A stretch of 64,000 nucleotides of DNA, taken from the NCBI RefSeq assembly GCF_012641475.1, contig NZ_JABAIL010000001.1:496001-560000 (forward strand). The letters run 5' to 3'. This stretch comes from Flammeovirga agarivorans (lineage in GTDB: Bacteria; Bacteroidota; Bacteroidia; Cytophagales; Flammeovirgaceae). Made by a program: the position numbers and the translations under genes. The notes under the pieces are model-generated. The model searched no databases. It was not told where the DNA came from and saw nothing but the letters and a program-made list of their open reading frames with translations. Positions 26,218-35,931 of this stretch are shown piece by piece (positions within the stretch are counted from its first letter, which is position 1; each line of letters starts with the position of its first letter).

Positions 26218-26652
26218 ATGACGAAAATAGAAAACAAGAACGGAATACTAAAAGATATTTTATTCTTCCTGCCATCAATTATTTGGTTTGCAATGACAAT
26301 CAAGTTGTTGTTGACTGTTGCACCTGTGGATCCGGATAATTTTTTTTCAAAGATCCCTCATTTTGATAAAGTGGCTCACTTTGGGATTTTTGGAATATTT
26401 ACAGCTTGCCTTATGTTTTCTTTTTGTGGGTCATCTATCCTCAATAGGAATAAGAAAAAGATTATTCTAACCGTATTAAGTATAGTATTGGTTTGGGGAG
26501 CGGCTACTGAAGTTTTACAAGGCTTGCTGTTAGATGCTAGAGAAGGAGATGTGTTTGACTTTTTTGCGGACGCTATAGGTGGATTTCTAGGAGTGTATTG
26601 TTATGATATTCTAAATAGATTAGTACCTATAGTTCCTATATATAACAGATAA
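26218..26652 (+). CDS. VanZ family membrane protein
   Basis: 144 residues, four membrane helices. VanZ-like features: FDKVAHFGIFGIFTACL, then TEVLQGLLLDAREGDVFDFFADAIGG, where the acidic-Gly motif EGDVFDFFADAIG is typical. Function of VanZ-like proteins outside teicoplanin resistance is unclear. The ATG lies only two bases after an AAAATTTG that could be a -7 element, so either the leader is near zero or another promoter is used. Confidence 0.8.
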   Translation: MTKIENKNGILKDILFFLPSIIWFAMTIKLLLTVAPVDPDNFFSKIPHFDKVAHFGIFGIFTACLMFSFCGSSILNRNKKKIILTVLSIVLVWGAATEVLQGLLLDAREGDVFDFFADAIGGFLGVYCYDILNRLVPIVPIYNR

Positions 26653-26670
26653 TATTAACTAAAAACGGAA

Positions 26671-26707
26671 AAAGCCTATCACAACAAATAAGTATGTGAT
26701 AGGCTTT
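26671..26707. terminator. Bidirectional terminator
   Basis: 13-bp perfect stem, AAAGCCTATCACA (26671-26683) and complement (26695-26707), between the convergent vanZ-like and nrdJ genes. Confidence 0.85.
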
Positions 26708-26747
26708 TGTATTTTGAAAGAAAGGCTAGCCCCTTCTTAGTTTGTCA

Positions 26748-28754
26748 TTACAGTTGACAGTGGTCACCGTCACAGAATTTCTCAGCTTCAACATCTTGAC
26801 CTTGACCCATCTCATCGAAGTTCAATGGTTTAATATGTTTGGCTAGCTCCTCATACTTATCTTGTGAGATTTCTTCGTAAGGCATCTGAGGATATACTGT
26901 GTTACCTAATTCTAATTTTGGTAAGAATGAGATAGATTTCAAGTGGTATTGGAAGTAATTTAAGATTGGCTCAATCTGATTTGCTTCATCCTTCTTGAAA
27001 GTTACAGTTACTGAAACTTGGTTATCTGCCCAATAGCGTTGTAAGAATGCAGCAAGGTGTACTTGTTCCCAAATACCTACTTGGTTGACAGTTCTTACGT
27101 TTGGAATCTCTACCGGGATTGAAACTACCATTGTATCAGACTCTGAAACTGATGGTTCAACGTGGTAATTTGCTGCGATACACTTCTCAATAAGAGGTGA
27201 TTTTTTCGACAAACGAATACGTCTGATGTAGTGATTACTTTCTGGGTAGTGCATACCTGGTGTTACACCTGGAAGTAATGATACAGTACCTGAAGGTTTT
27301 ACAGAAGTAGTTTTTACTGATGGAGTAACACATAACCACTCAGCATAAATTGTATCCCAATTTTGAATAGTTTTGTATCCTTCATCACACCATTGTCTGA
27401 AAGTATCGATACCATGTTTTTCAACAAACTGAGCAATACCAGACATTGATGTGCCAATACGACGGTTTCTTAATAATACCCTGTTGGTTTCAGGCCAGTG
27501 AGTATTCGTTAATGTTACCGTTTTAGCATATAAATAAGCGAACTTAAGAGTTCTTAAATAATCTTCTTTAGATGTAGCTCTAGTAGGGAATGTTTCTACT
27601 AAACAGCAAAGTTCGTAAGATTCTAGTGTTTGCTCAGCACAAGGGTTAGTACCCATAGATCTGTTGTCTTTGTTGTCTGGAGCATCACCCATACGACCAA
27701 ACTTACGCATGTTGTCTAACCAGATATAACCCGGCTCACCATTTACAGCAGTTTGATTTGCTACTTTACCGTAATCCATACCGACAGTAGAGAATACAGA
27801 GTTGTTAGAAGACCATCCGTATTCAGAACGGTGTGCTGAAGATCCTTCCATTTGTTGAGTTTCAGGATTCCAACGGTAGTCTTTTAGTTTTAAGTATTCT
27901 TCATCATCAGGATTACCAAATACAATCTCTGCAGATCTACGAACGTTACCAGCAACTACACAACAACCGATCATGTTCATGATATCTACAATATCAGTTA
28001 CAGTGATTGTAGCACCTTCTGGTCTACCTGTAAACATAGTTCTGATTTGATCATGAAGTTTCATTAAAGGACCAGGTCCAGATGACATACCTCCGAATCC
28101 TTTGATCGGTAAACCTGCTTCTCTAATCTTAGAATAATCAAATTCTACGTTCACTCTTCCTGCGTGGAAAAATGAGTCAAGTAACATTCCTGTACTGTTT
28201 ACCCAACCTTCACGAGAATCTGGAATTACGTAAGTAACCTTGTCTTCGCTGCTTGGTTGATAAATTGTTACAGTACCTGCTCCTTTAGTATCAAAACCAA
28301 CACCAACACCTAGCATTGACATATCCATTAAAAACTCAAATGGTTTTGTTGGATCCTCTGCCATTGTTTCTGTACTAACAAATGAACAGTTGTTTAATGC
28401 AGCAAAAAGATTTCTTTTGGTAGTTAGTTCCGAACCCATTGCCCATAGACCACGACCTGGAGGTAAGAATTTCATATTGAACATTCGGTCGTACATTTCT
28501 TGAGCAGAGAGCTGTGCTTTATTGTCATCCCATCCTAATTGGTACTTAAGGATGTGATTTTTTTGGATTGTATAAGTACCTTCAACAACACGCTTAACAG
28601 TTTCCCACCATACCTCGTTAGTTCCGTCATCTTTAAGGCGAGAATAAGTACGCATGTAAACTAGTTCACCCAAACCGTTGAATCCAAACGGCGGACGTAC
28701 TGTTTTGTACTTGTCAAGAAAGCTGTCATTCAAGGCGAATTTATATGTCATCAT
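26748..28754 (-). CDS. nrdJ: Adenosylcobalamin-dependent ribonucleoside-triphosphate reductase (class II)
   Basis: 668 residues, monomeric class II type. Reduces NTPs to dNTPs using a cobalamin-generated thiyl radical. Cysteines are where expected: NNCSF early, NPCAEQ and YELCCL in the middle, and a C-terminal redox pair CDGDHCQL. PSGTVSLLPGVTPGMHYPES is also characteristic. Starts MMTYKF; either Met is possible. No cobalamin riboswitch was found upstream. The 440-bp gap to 29195 is AT-rich; I see no small gene in it and no clear promoter. Confidence 0.92.
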   Translation of the reverse strand: MMTYKFALNDSFLDKYKTVRPPFGFNGLGELVYMRTYSRLKDDGTNEVWWETVKRVVEGTYTIQKNHILKYQLGWDDNKAQLSAQEMYDRMFNMKFLPPGRGLWAMGSELTTKRNLFAALNNCSFVSTETMAEDPTKPFEFLMDMSMLGVGVGFDTKGAGTVTIYQPSSEDKVTYVIPDSREGWVNSTGMLLDSFFHAGRVNVEFDYSKIREAGLPIKGFGGMSSGPGPLMKLHDQIRTMFTGRPEGATITVTDIVDIMNMIGCCVVAGNVRRSAEIVFGNPDDEEYLKLKDYRWNPETQQMEGSSAHRSEYGWSSNNSVFSTVGMDYGKVANQTAVNGEPGYIWLDNMRKFGRMGDAPDNKDNRSMGTNPCAEQTLESYELCCLVETFPTRATSKEDYLRTLKFAYLYAKTVTLTNTHWPETNRVLLRNRRIGTSMSGIAQFVEKHGIDTFRQWCDEGYKTIQNWDTIYAEWLCVTPSVKTTSVKPSGTVSLLPGVTPGMHYPESNHYIRRIRLSKKSPLIEKCIAANYHVEPSVSESDTMVVSIPVEIPNVRTVNQVGIWEQVHLAAFLQRYWADNQVSVTVTFKKDEANQIEPILNYFQYHLKSISFLPKLELGNTVYPQMPYEEISQDKYEELAKHIKPLNFDEMGQGQDVEAEKFCDGDHCQL

Positions 28755-29195
28755 TTTTTAGAAATGTTATAGTATATCAACACACACTGCCGATACACAA
28801 GGGTACTGGTATTTTTCTAGTTTTGTTTATCTATTTTTCAAAATCAAACCTTGTAATAATATAAGGAGATAATATTATTAATACAAGATGTATATGTCTG
28901 TTTTTTAATTGATTATAGACAAATAATTAAGGAGTAGAAATCCTTTAGATTAATAAAATATGTCTTACAATAAACTGTTTAGGTTATTAAATATTCTCAT
29001 ACATACTTTGTCATCCTACCCTACAAAATAAGTGATAGAATATATCAAAAACAATATTGCTTTTTAGGTAAAAATTTGCATGTAAAAAGGTCTCTTATAT
29101 ATAAAGTGAATTAAGTCTATGATTTATTATGATTTAAGTAAATGTTTGCTTAATTTTTTTCATTGAACTATTTCTCAAGAACCAGATTTTATTAA

Positions 29196-32100
29196 ATGAT
29201 TATCCAAAAGTTGCCAAAAATTTTTAGTTCAAAGCTACTAATTCAATTTTTTTTGCTACTCTTTTTTGTAGGTCCAAAGGTGTCTACTTTTGGTCAATGG
29301 CATAAAGTGGAATATAACGAACTAAAAGGAATGCAGAACCCTTTGGTGAAGTCTATTACCAAAGATAGTCTTGGTTTTGTATGGGCTGCTACTGATGGCG
29401 GTGTGATTCGTTTTGATGGAAAAGAATTCCTTCAAATCAATGAAAATATTCCAAGTGAGTATATCAAGCACATATTTACCACCTCTACGGGAGTTACATT
29501 AGCCTCTTCTGATCTGGGCGTTTTTAAAATAAACACCACTGCATATCAACCAACAGTAGAAACAATATTGAAAGGTGATGTTTATGCATCTGACTCTTTG
29601 TTATGGTATCCAAAGTATATTTATGAAAGTATTTCAAAGGATATTTGGATAGCAGACAATCACTCTATAGTACAATTAGACTCTTCGTTAGCTGTTAAGA
29701 AAAGATACCAGTTTTTTGAAAAAGATATTCCTACAAATTTCCAAAGATCATTTTCCATTATAGAGGATAATATCTTAGGATTGTATGTGCTTTCTGAGGC
29801 GGGGTATATCTATCATCTTAACAAAAGGACTTACGAATTTGAAGAGGTGATGTTATTATCTGAATTGGATAGAGTAAACCATGCTTTTTTTGATGATGGT
29901 ATAATCTATGTTTCAACACAGTCGGGCTTTTTAGCATTACAATTAAATAAGTCTGGAGATGAAATATTATCACAGAAGGTTCTAATTAATGAATTTGCAC
30001 CTTCTTGGGTAACCCCATTGTCAAATAATGAATGGTTGGCCAGTACATGGAATAAAGGGTTGTATTTGATTAATTCATCTACCAAAAAGCTTACTTATAC
30101 TAAAGTTGATTTGGTCGATCAAAAAGTAATCTCTTCTGTTTATGTAGATCCTAGTGGAGAAGTTTGGTTGTCTACAGATAATGGGATGATACTTTTGAGG
30201 GAACAATACTTCGAGGCTCCATTTAGTGATCTGACTGCAAACTATATACAAGATATTCAGGAAATGGACGGACAAATGGTTTTTTCTGATGGTCGTAAAG
30301 TATATTTCTGTAAGGATGATCAGGTAGAATCAGAAATAGAGGTTCCTTCTAATTATGGAATTGTTCTTAGAATTCAGAAAGTAAAAGGAAAATATTGGTT
30401 TTCAACGAATATTGGTTTTTTACTCGTGTATAATAGTCAACATAAGTTAGTGGATATTATAGATAGTTCTTTTGAAGGCGGTGCGATTTATAGCTTTTTG
30501 GAATTTAATGATGAAATTTGGTACCTACAGGATCATGCAGGAGTTTATCGCCTAAATAAAAATAAGGAACCAATAAGTTATGGAAGAGAGAAGGGGGTAG
30601 AAAGTAAAATTAATATTTTACGAGTGATTGATGGAGAACTTTACGCAGGTGGTAATAGTGATGAAGGCTACCTTTTTAGATATAAACCAAGGATTGATCG
30701 TTTTAAAAATGTAAGCTACCCTTTGCTGTTCGATAAAAATATTGATGTTGGTGTAAACGATATTATTGTAGATAAGGATCAGTTTGTATTGGCTACTAAT
30801 TTTGGTATTGCAAAAGTAGTGAAGGATACATTAATATTAATTGAACCTGAAAATTTACCTGTGGGTGAAGTGAAAGCGATCACAACAGACCCTAATTACA
30901 ATGATGTACTTTGGATTTCTAATGCCAGAGGGATCGTTCGTCTGCAGAATTGGACAGATTATCTAATTTTTGATGAATTAGCAGGTTTACCTAGTAAAAC
31001 GATGAGTTATCGTACGTTATTCATTCGAAAGAATGGACAAATTTGGGCAGGTACAGCTTCAGGTTTGGGAATCTCTGATAAACAGATAAAATTAAAGGCA
31101 ACACCTAAACCTGTGTTTACTTATATCGGTAACGCTATTTTTATGTTTCTAGGAAAAGAAAACCCTGAAATATCTTCTTCTTCTTATATCGATTTTCAAT
31201 TTGCCAGTTTGTCTTACCCAGGTAATCTTATTCAATACCAGTACCGATATAATAACGGTGATTGGTTGGATATTGGTTGGAATAACAAGCATATCATCTC
31301 TGGATTAGATATTGGAGAGTATGATCTAGAAGTAAAGGCAAAGCAAATTGGTGGATATGATTGGAGTGAACCTTCAAAGTTCCATTTCAACGTAACAGAA
31401 AAATGGTATAAAACAGTTTATGGGATTTTAGGGCTGATTTCTTTATTAGGAGGAATCGGTTTTGTTGCTTTTAAACTTTACGATGAAAAAGTACAATATG
31501 ATAAGGAAGTACTGGAACAAATTGTAAAGGAAAGAACCAAACAAATCGAAAGTCAGAATAAAATTTTATCTAACAGAGAATTGATATTAAAGAAGCAAGT
31601 AGACAGGTTTAAGAAGGTCAACGATAAGCTTCAATACCAAAGAAATATCACTCATGAACGTTTACAATATGCTAAATCATTGCAGTCTGTTGTATTACCG
31701 TCTGCAGAAAAGCTAAATACATTTTTTAATGACTCATTCTTGATCTTTAAGCCTAAAGAAGTGGTGTCTGGCGATTTCTATTGGGTGAAATCTTTTGATG
31801 AGAATGTGTTGTATTTAGTATTATCAGACTGTATTGGTCATGGTATGCCTGGAGCTATACAAGCTTTGATCGGTATGGAATCATTAGGTCAAATTATCGA
31901 TTCTCCTAGAAAAAGAACCAATGAGATCTTAGAAGAGTTAGATGATAAACTCAGTGAAAAGTCTAGCGAAGATCCAACATTGGTAGGTATGGATATTATG
32001 ATCTTAAGAATTGAGAAATTCAAAGAAAATGTAAATCTATGCTTCGCGGGTGCCAAAAGACCGCTATTCTATTTTGAAAACAATGAATTCCACGAGGTAA

Positions 32101-32399
32101 AAGGAACCCGTAGGGCAATAGGTAACGAACCCAATCATGTAAAACAAAAAGGGTTTATTGAACATACCTTTATCATGCCATATGGAACACAATTGTACCT
32201 GACATCAAATGGCTATTACGACCAATTCAATAATGAGAAAAAACGTATTGGGATTGTGAAGTTTAGAAAATTGTTAGAAGAAGTAGCCATTGACCAATCT
32301 ATGGAAGGTCAAAGAAAATGGTTACAAGATTATCTTGTAATGTGGAAATCCTCTGCAGAGCAGATAGACGATATCACAGTATTAGGAGTAAAAATATAA
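29196..32399 (+). CDS. Two-component-regulator propeller protein with cytoplasmic SpoIIE phosphatase
   Basis: 1067 residues. N-terminal signal-anchor, then about 600 residues of propeller repeats with the GFVWAATDGGVIRFDG-type pattern, a Y_Y_Y-like immunoglobulin domain (about 650-730, FQYRYNNGDW-like), one membrane helix near 742-765, a coiled coil (EQIVKERTKQIESQNKILSN), and a C-terminal PP2C/SpoIIE domain from about 830 with GDFYW, LSDCIGHG and a final DDITVLGVKI carrying the metal Asp residues. It probably senses something outside and dephosphorylates an anti-sigma-antagonist partner inside. No partner gene is adjacent. Confidence 0.88.
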   Translation: MIIQKLPKIFSSKLLIQFFLLLFFVGPKVSTFGQWHKVEYNELKGMQNPLVKSITKDSLGFVWAATDGGVIRFDGKEFLQINENIPSEYIKHIFTTSTGVTLASSDLGVFKINTTAYQPTVETILKGDVYASDSLLWYPKYIYESISKDIWIADNHSIVQLDSSLAVKKRYQFFEKDIPTNFQRSFSIIEDNILGLYVLSEAGYIYHLNKRTYEFEEVMLLSELDRVNHAFFDDGIIYVSTQSGFLALQLNKSGDEILSQKVLINEFAPSWVTPLSNNEWLASTWNKGLYLINSSTKKLTYTKVDLVDQKVISSVYVDPSGEVWLSTDNGMILLREQYFEAPFSDLTANYIQDIQEMDGQMVFSDGRKVYFCKDDQVESEIEVPSNYGIVLRIQKVKGKYWFSTNIGFLLVYNSQHKLVDIIDSSFEGGAIYSFLEFNDEIWYLQDHAGVYRLNKNKEPISYGREKGVESKINILRVIDGELYAGGNSDEGYLFRYKPRIDRFKNVSYPLLFDKNIDVGVNDIIVDKDQFVLATNFGIAKVVKDTLILIEPENLPVGEVKAITTDPNYNDVLWISNARGIVRLQNWTDYLIFDELAGLPSKTMSYRTLFIRKNGQIWAGTASGLGISDKQIKLKATPKPVFTYIGNAIFMFLGKENPEISSSSYIDFQFASLSYPGNLIQYQYRYNNGDWLDIGWNNKHIISGLDIGEYDLEVKAKQIGGYDWSEPSKFHFNVTEKWYKTVYGILGLISLLGGIGFVAFKLYDEKVQYDKEVLEQIVKERTKQIESQNKILSNRELILKKQVDRFKKVNDKLQYQRNITHERLQYAKSLQSVVLPSAEKLNTFFNDSFLIFKPKEVVSGDFYWVKSFDENVLYLVLSDCIGHGMPGAIQALIGMESLGQIIDSPRKRTNEILEELDDKLSEKSSEDPTLVGMDIMILRIEKFKENVNLCFAGAKRPLFYFENNEFHEVKGTRRAIGNEPNHVKQKGFIEHTFIMPYGTQLYLTSNGYYDQFNNEKKRIGIVKFRKLLEEVAIDQSMEGQRKWLQDYLVMWKSSAEQIDDITVLGVKI

Positions 32400-32402
32400 A
32401 TT

Positions 32403-32693
32403 CTAATAAGGAACTTTTTTATTGTTTGAAAATAGGTTTGTGAAGAAACTGAAGAACGATGCTTGTTCCTTTTTGTATCTTTTCAATTCACGCAATAAAG
32501 CCCTTCCTTGAGATTTCGAAGTGATCACTAAATCAAACGAATCTTGAGGAAAGTTTTTATATGTAATTACTTTTCCCGCATGTTTTCCTCTTTTATAGGA
32601 AACTTGCAAATTATGTTCTTGTTTATCGTAGATTAGAAATTCTATCAACGATGATTTTTTAGGGATAATTTTTTCAACAAGTATTTCTCTCAT
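32403..32693 (-). CDS. Small protein with KTSC-like domain
   Basis: 96 residues. The region QVSYKRGKHAGKVITYKNFPQDSFDLVITSKSQGRAL fits the KTSC pattern (V-Y...G..Y-NVP...F..L..A.S.G). KTSC is found in short proteins and at the end of some lysyl-tRNA synthetases; activity is unknown. Ends with a Phe-rich stretch. Convergent with the SpoIIE gene, 3 bp apart. Confidence 0.5.
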   Translation of the reverse strand: MREILVEKIIPKKSSLIEFLIYDKQEHNLQVSYKRGKHAGKVITYKNFPQDSFDLVITSKSQGRALLRELKRYKKEQASFFSFFTNLFSNNKKVPY

Positions 32694-32803
32694 GGTTTAG
32701 TAAATAAATGATAGTCGAGTAGGGAATAACTAATAGTTTATAGCGCGGACGTAAGCTTAATAAAAATAAGGTTTTTATGTCAAAAATACACATAAAAGTG
32801 TAC

Positions 32804-33793
32804 TTATTTTCTGTTGTCGTCGCCCTCTAACATACTTAAATAGCTTAAATATCGTGATGTAGCTATTTTTCCTTCATCAACAAGTAGTCTTACATTACAG
32901 TTTGGTTCATGAGTATGGGTGCAATTGTGATATTTACAATCATGCATTGCTTCTCTGATTTCCGGAAAAAAGTGTCCGATTTCATTTTCCTCAATGCTCA
33001 TAATACCTAATTCTTTAATTCCAGGAGTATCAATTAAATGCCCGTCATGTTTTTCTAATTCAAACATTTCGGCAAAAGTAGTCGTGTGTTTACCTTTCAT
33101 TGCAAATAAAGATATCTCGTCTGTTTTTTGTTGCACATTTGATGCCAACTTATTCAGAAGAGTCGACTTACCGACACCTGAGTGTCCTACTAAAAGTGAT
33201 GTTTTACCTTCGATAATTTCAGTTAATTCATCGAGGTTCTTGTCCTCTAATACTGAAATACGCAGACACTTATATCCTAGTGGTTCGTAAATTTGTTTGA
33301 GGTACTCTAAGTATTCGCGGTCCTCGTCTTCTAATAAATCATCTTTGTTAAAGACAATGTAAGTAGGCACATTGTATGATTCAGCAGCTACCAAAAAGCG
33401 GTCAATAAAGCCTAGCGAGGTTTTTGGAAGTGCTAAAGTTGCAATTAATATTGCTTGATCGATATTTGCTGCAATGATATGCCCATGCCATTTTTTTCTT
33501 GTAGACTGACGTAAAATAATGTTTTTACGATCCAATATTTCATGGATAATAACAGTGTTTTCTACTTCATCTTCAAGAGAATAGTGAACATAATCTCCTA
33601 CAGCAACGGGGTTAGTTACTTTTAAACCTTTTAATTTCAGTTTACCTCTTAATCTACCTTTGTAAAACTTATGAGTATCGCGATCTTCAATAGAGTACCA
33701 TAACCCAGTAGACTTTGTAATGATGCCAACCTTAAGGTCTGCTTGTGATACTTTTGGTGTACTCTTTTTCTTTTTTGATCCGCTTTTTTTCAT
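32804..33793 (-). CDS. rsgA: Ribosome small-subunit GTPase A
   Basis: 329 residues: OB-fold N-terminus, circularly permuted GTPase (NKDD before GHSGVGKST, then DTPG), and a C-terminal zinc finger (CKYHNCTHTHEPNC). Acts in late 30S assembly, releasing RbfA. The first 20 residues are a Lys/Ser-rich lead (KKSGSKKKKS). Minus-strand neighbour of waaA. Confidence 0.95.
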   Translation of the reverse strand: MKKSGSKKKKSTPKVSQADLKVGIITKSTGLWYSIEDRDTHKFYKGRLRGKLKLKGLKVTNPVAVGDYVHYSLEDEVENTVIIHEILDRKNIILRQSTRKKWHGHIIAANIDQAILIATLALPKTSLGFIDRFLVAAESYNVPTYIVFNKDDLLEDEDREYLEYLKQIYEPLGYKCLRISVLEDKNLDELTEIIEGKTSLLVGHSGVGKSTLLNKLASNVQQKTDEISLFAMKGKHTTTFAEMFELEKHDGHLIDTPGIKELGIMSIEENEIGHFFPEIREAMHDCKYHNCTHTHEPNCNVRLLVDEGKIATSRYLSYLSMLEGDDNRK

Positions 33794-33902
33794 CCGTTTT
33801 ATTAAAGACTAACGATTTATATGAAGAGGTTTTCCTCCTAATTAAAATACAAAAATATTGTGTTAAACTGAATTTATAACAAACATAATAGGAATTAAAT
33901 AA

Positions 33903-35150
33903 TTACTGAAGTTGTTTTTTACAGTATGTGATGATTTTTTCAGTACTTCCTAGGTTTTCTTGTACATAACCTTTTGTGATTTTACCTGATTTTTTTCTGA
34001 ACTCAAGATCAGAGTTTAGTTTGTTGAATATTGATAGACAGGAGTTTACGTCTGTAATACTGAATGTGCCTTTACGTTTTACTAATTCAATAGCTTCATT
34101 AAACTTCTTGAATTCTTTACCAATAACGATAGGAATCCCAAATGTAGCTGGTTCAAGAATATTATGAAGTCCTTCTTTAAAAGCACCTCCTACAAAGGCA
34201 AAATCAGCAAATTGGTAAAGAGAAGACAGCATACCTACATTGTCAATAATGAATAGGTTTTTGTCAATTATGTTTTGTTCGGTTGCTTCAGAAAAAAGAA
34301 TAGCTTTTCTAGTAGAAAAAGTATCTTTTATGTGATTAATTTTTTTATCTGAAATTTCATGCGGGGCAACGATAATTTTTATATCCTCCAATTCAGATGC
34401 GACAAGGCGTAATGCTTCAATATCTCTAGGCCAACTGCTTCCTACAACTAAAGTAGTAGCGTCTTTAGAGAATTGTTCAGCTAATGGTATTTGTTTTGGA
34501 TGATTACAAATCTCAGCTACCCTATCAAATCTAGTATCACCTGCAACCTCTTTATTATCAATGTTAATAGAAGATAGAAGGTCATAAGAATTTTGATCTT
34601 GTGTGAAGAAGTAATCAAATTGCTTCAACATATTTTGTTGAAACCCATCTTTATTTTTAAAGAAAGCTTGATCTTTTCTGAATATTGTCGAGAAGGATAC
34701 TACAGTTGCATTTATAGCTTTAAGCGCTTTTAAGTAATTGTGCCAAAATTCGTATTTGACAAAGAAGGCTATTTTTGGTTGAATAGCATCAACAAACCTT
34801 TTGGTATTCTGTGGTTTGTCGAGTGGTAGATAATATATAAAATCAGCGCTATCGTAATCTTTTTGTACTTCATACCCACTTGGTGAGAAGAAAGTCAATA
34901 CGACTTTATGAGTTGGAAATTGTGTCTTATATTCTTCAATAACAGGACGGCCTTGCTCAAATTCGCCTAGGGATGCACAGTGAAACCATGCGACCGTACT
35001 GTTGTTATTTGCGAAATCAGATTCAACTTTTTCTAATAAATTTTTTCTTCCTTCGACAAATAATTTGGCTTTTGGATGTAAATAGGAAGCAAGTTTCATT
35101 GCTCCAGAAAACGCCGTTGTTCCGAGATTGTATAATGTTTCTTCCATCAT
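33903..35150 (-). CDS. waaA: 3-deoxy-D-manno-octulosonic acid transferase
   Basis: About 415 residues. GT30 enzyme moving KDO from CMP-KDO to lipid A precursor. Recognised by WFHCASLGEFEQGRPVIE, SPSGYEVQKDY, YYLPLDKP, the FVKYEFWHNYL block, VVGSSWPRD, APHEISDKK, and FVGGAFKEGLHNILEPATFGIPIVIG. I prefer the start at 35150 (MMEETLYNLG) or the next Met; the longer 35168 start adds MYFCG with no family support. Uses the product of the KDO operon at 9591-13080. Confidence 0.94.
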   Translation of the reverse strand: MMEETLYNLGTTAFSGAMKLASYLHPKAKLFVEGRKNLLEKVESDFANNNSTVAWFHCASLGEFEQGRPVIEEYKTQFPTHKVVLTFFSPSGYEVQKDYDSADFIYYLPLDKPQNTKRFVDAIQPKIAFFVKYEFWHNYLKALKAINATVVSFSTIFRKDQAFFKNKDGFQQNMLKQFDYFFTQDQNSYDLLSSINIDNKEVAGDTRFDRVAEICNHPKQIPLAEQFSKDATTLVVGSSWPRDIEALRLVASELEDIKIIVAPHEISDKKINHIKDTFSTRKAILFSEATEQNIIDKNLFIIDNVGMLSSLYQFADFAFVGGAFKEGLHNILEPATFGIPIVIGKEFKKFNEAIELVKRKGTFSITDVNSCLSIFNKLNSDLEFRKKSGKITKGYVQENLGSTEKIITYCKKQLQ

Positions 35151-35204
35151 ACCGCAAAAGTACATCAAAAACTTTCTTTGTAATACTTTTTCTCGGGCTG
35201 CTAA

Positions 35205-35717
35205 CTAATATTTGTCAGCGTAAATAGACAAAACTTGTTTTAACTCTTTTCTCGCTAAAAAGATTCTGTTTTTTACAGTACCAATTGGAATACTTAAACG
35301 ATCTGAGATCTCGTGGTATTTAAAACCTCTAAAGTACATCATAAATGGCTCACTGTATGTGTCATCAAGATTTTCAATTGCCTCGTTGATGTCATCCATT
35401 GCAAATTTTGAGTAAGCAGAATTTTCATGCTTTACATTAGTGCTATTGATGAAATGTAAGTTGTCTGATGTGTCGATAAAAGTTTTTTGACGAGCTGATT
35501 TTTGGTAGTTCGTTAAGAACGTGTTTCTCATAATCGTAAATACCCACGCTTTCATGTTTGTACCTGCCATAAACTTGTCCTTATTCGAGAATGCTTTCAG
35601 CATAGTTTCTTGAATAAGGTCTTTTGCATTTGCTGAGTCTTTAGTCAATTTGATTGCAAATGGCTCTAGAGCTGGTATCAAATACTGTAGTTTGTGATTG
35701 AATTCTATAACTGTCAT
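35205..35717 (-). CDS. ECF-family RNA polymerase sigma factor
   Basis: 170 residues with sigma region 2 (KDLIQETMLKAFSNKDKFMAGTNMKAWVFTIMRNTFLTNYQK) and region 4 (YSEPFMMYFRGFKYHEISDRLSIPIGTVKNRIFLARKEL). No anti-sigma gene is next to it; waaA lies downstream on the same strand. Confidence 0.93.
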   Translation of the reverse strand: MTVIEFNHKLQYLIPALEPFAIKLTKDSANAKDLIQETMLKAFSNKDKFMAGTNMKAWVFTIMRNTFLTNYQKSARQKTFIDTSDNLHFINSTNVKHENSAYSKFAMDDINEAIENLDDTYSEPFMMYFRGFKYHEISDRLSIPIGTVKNRIFLARKELKQVLSIYADKY

Positions 35718-35931
35718 GATTGAAAAATGTTAAAGTGGTGTTTTGTTTAACTTTATTGTATTGTTGTTAAAACAAATTTAAGGTAAAAAATGATTCAAGG
35801 CAATATTTTGTTTAATAAATTTCAAAAACAGTTAAACAAAATTATTTGTAAAGTCATATAAATATTAAAGTTTGGTGAGTTATTTGTTTGATTTTTAGCT
35901 GTTTATATATGAATTAACTGCTTTACGATTT

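Noticed and set aside
28755-29195. Cobalamin riboswitch or NrdR box upstream of nrdJ
   Set aside because: No B12 box or repeated NrdR palindrome was found on the minus strand; only loose matches such as CTTGTGTATCGG.
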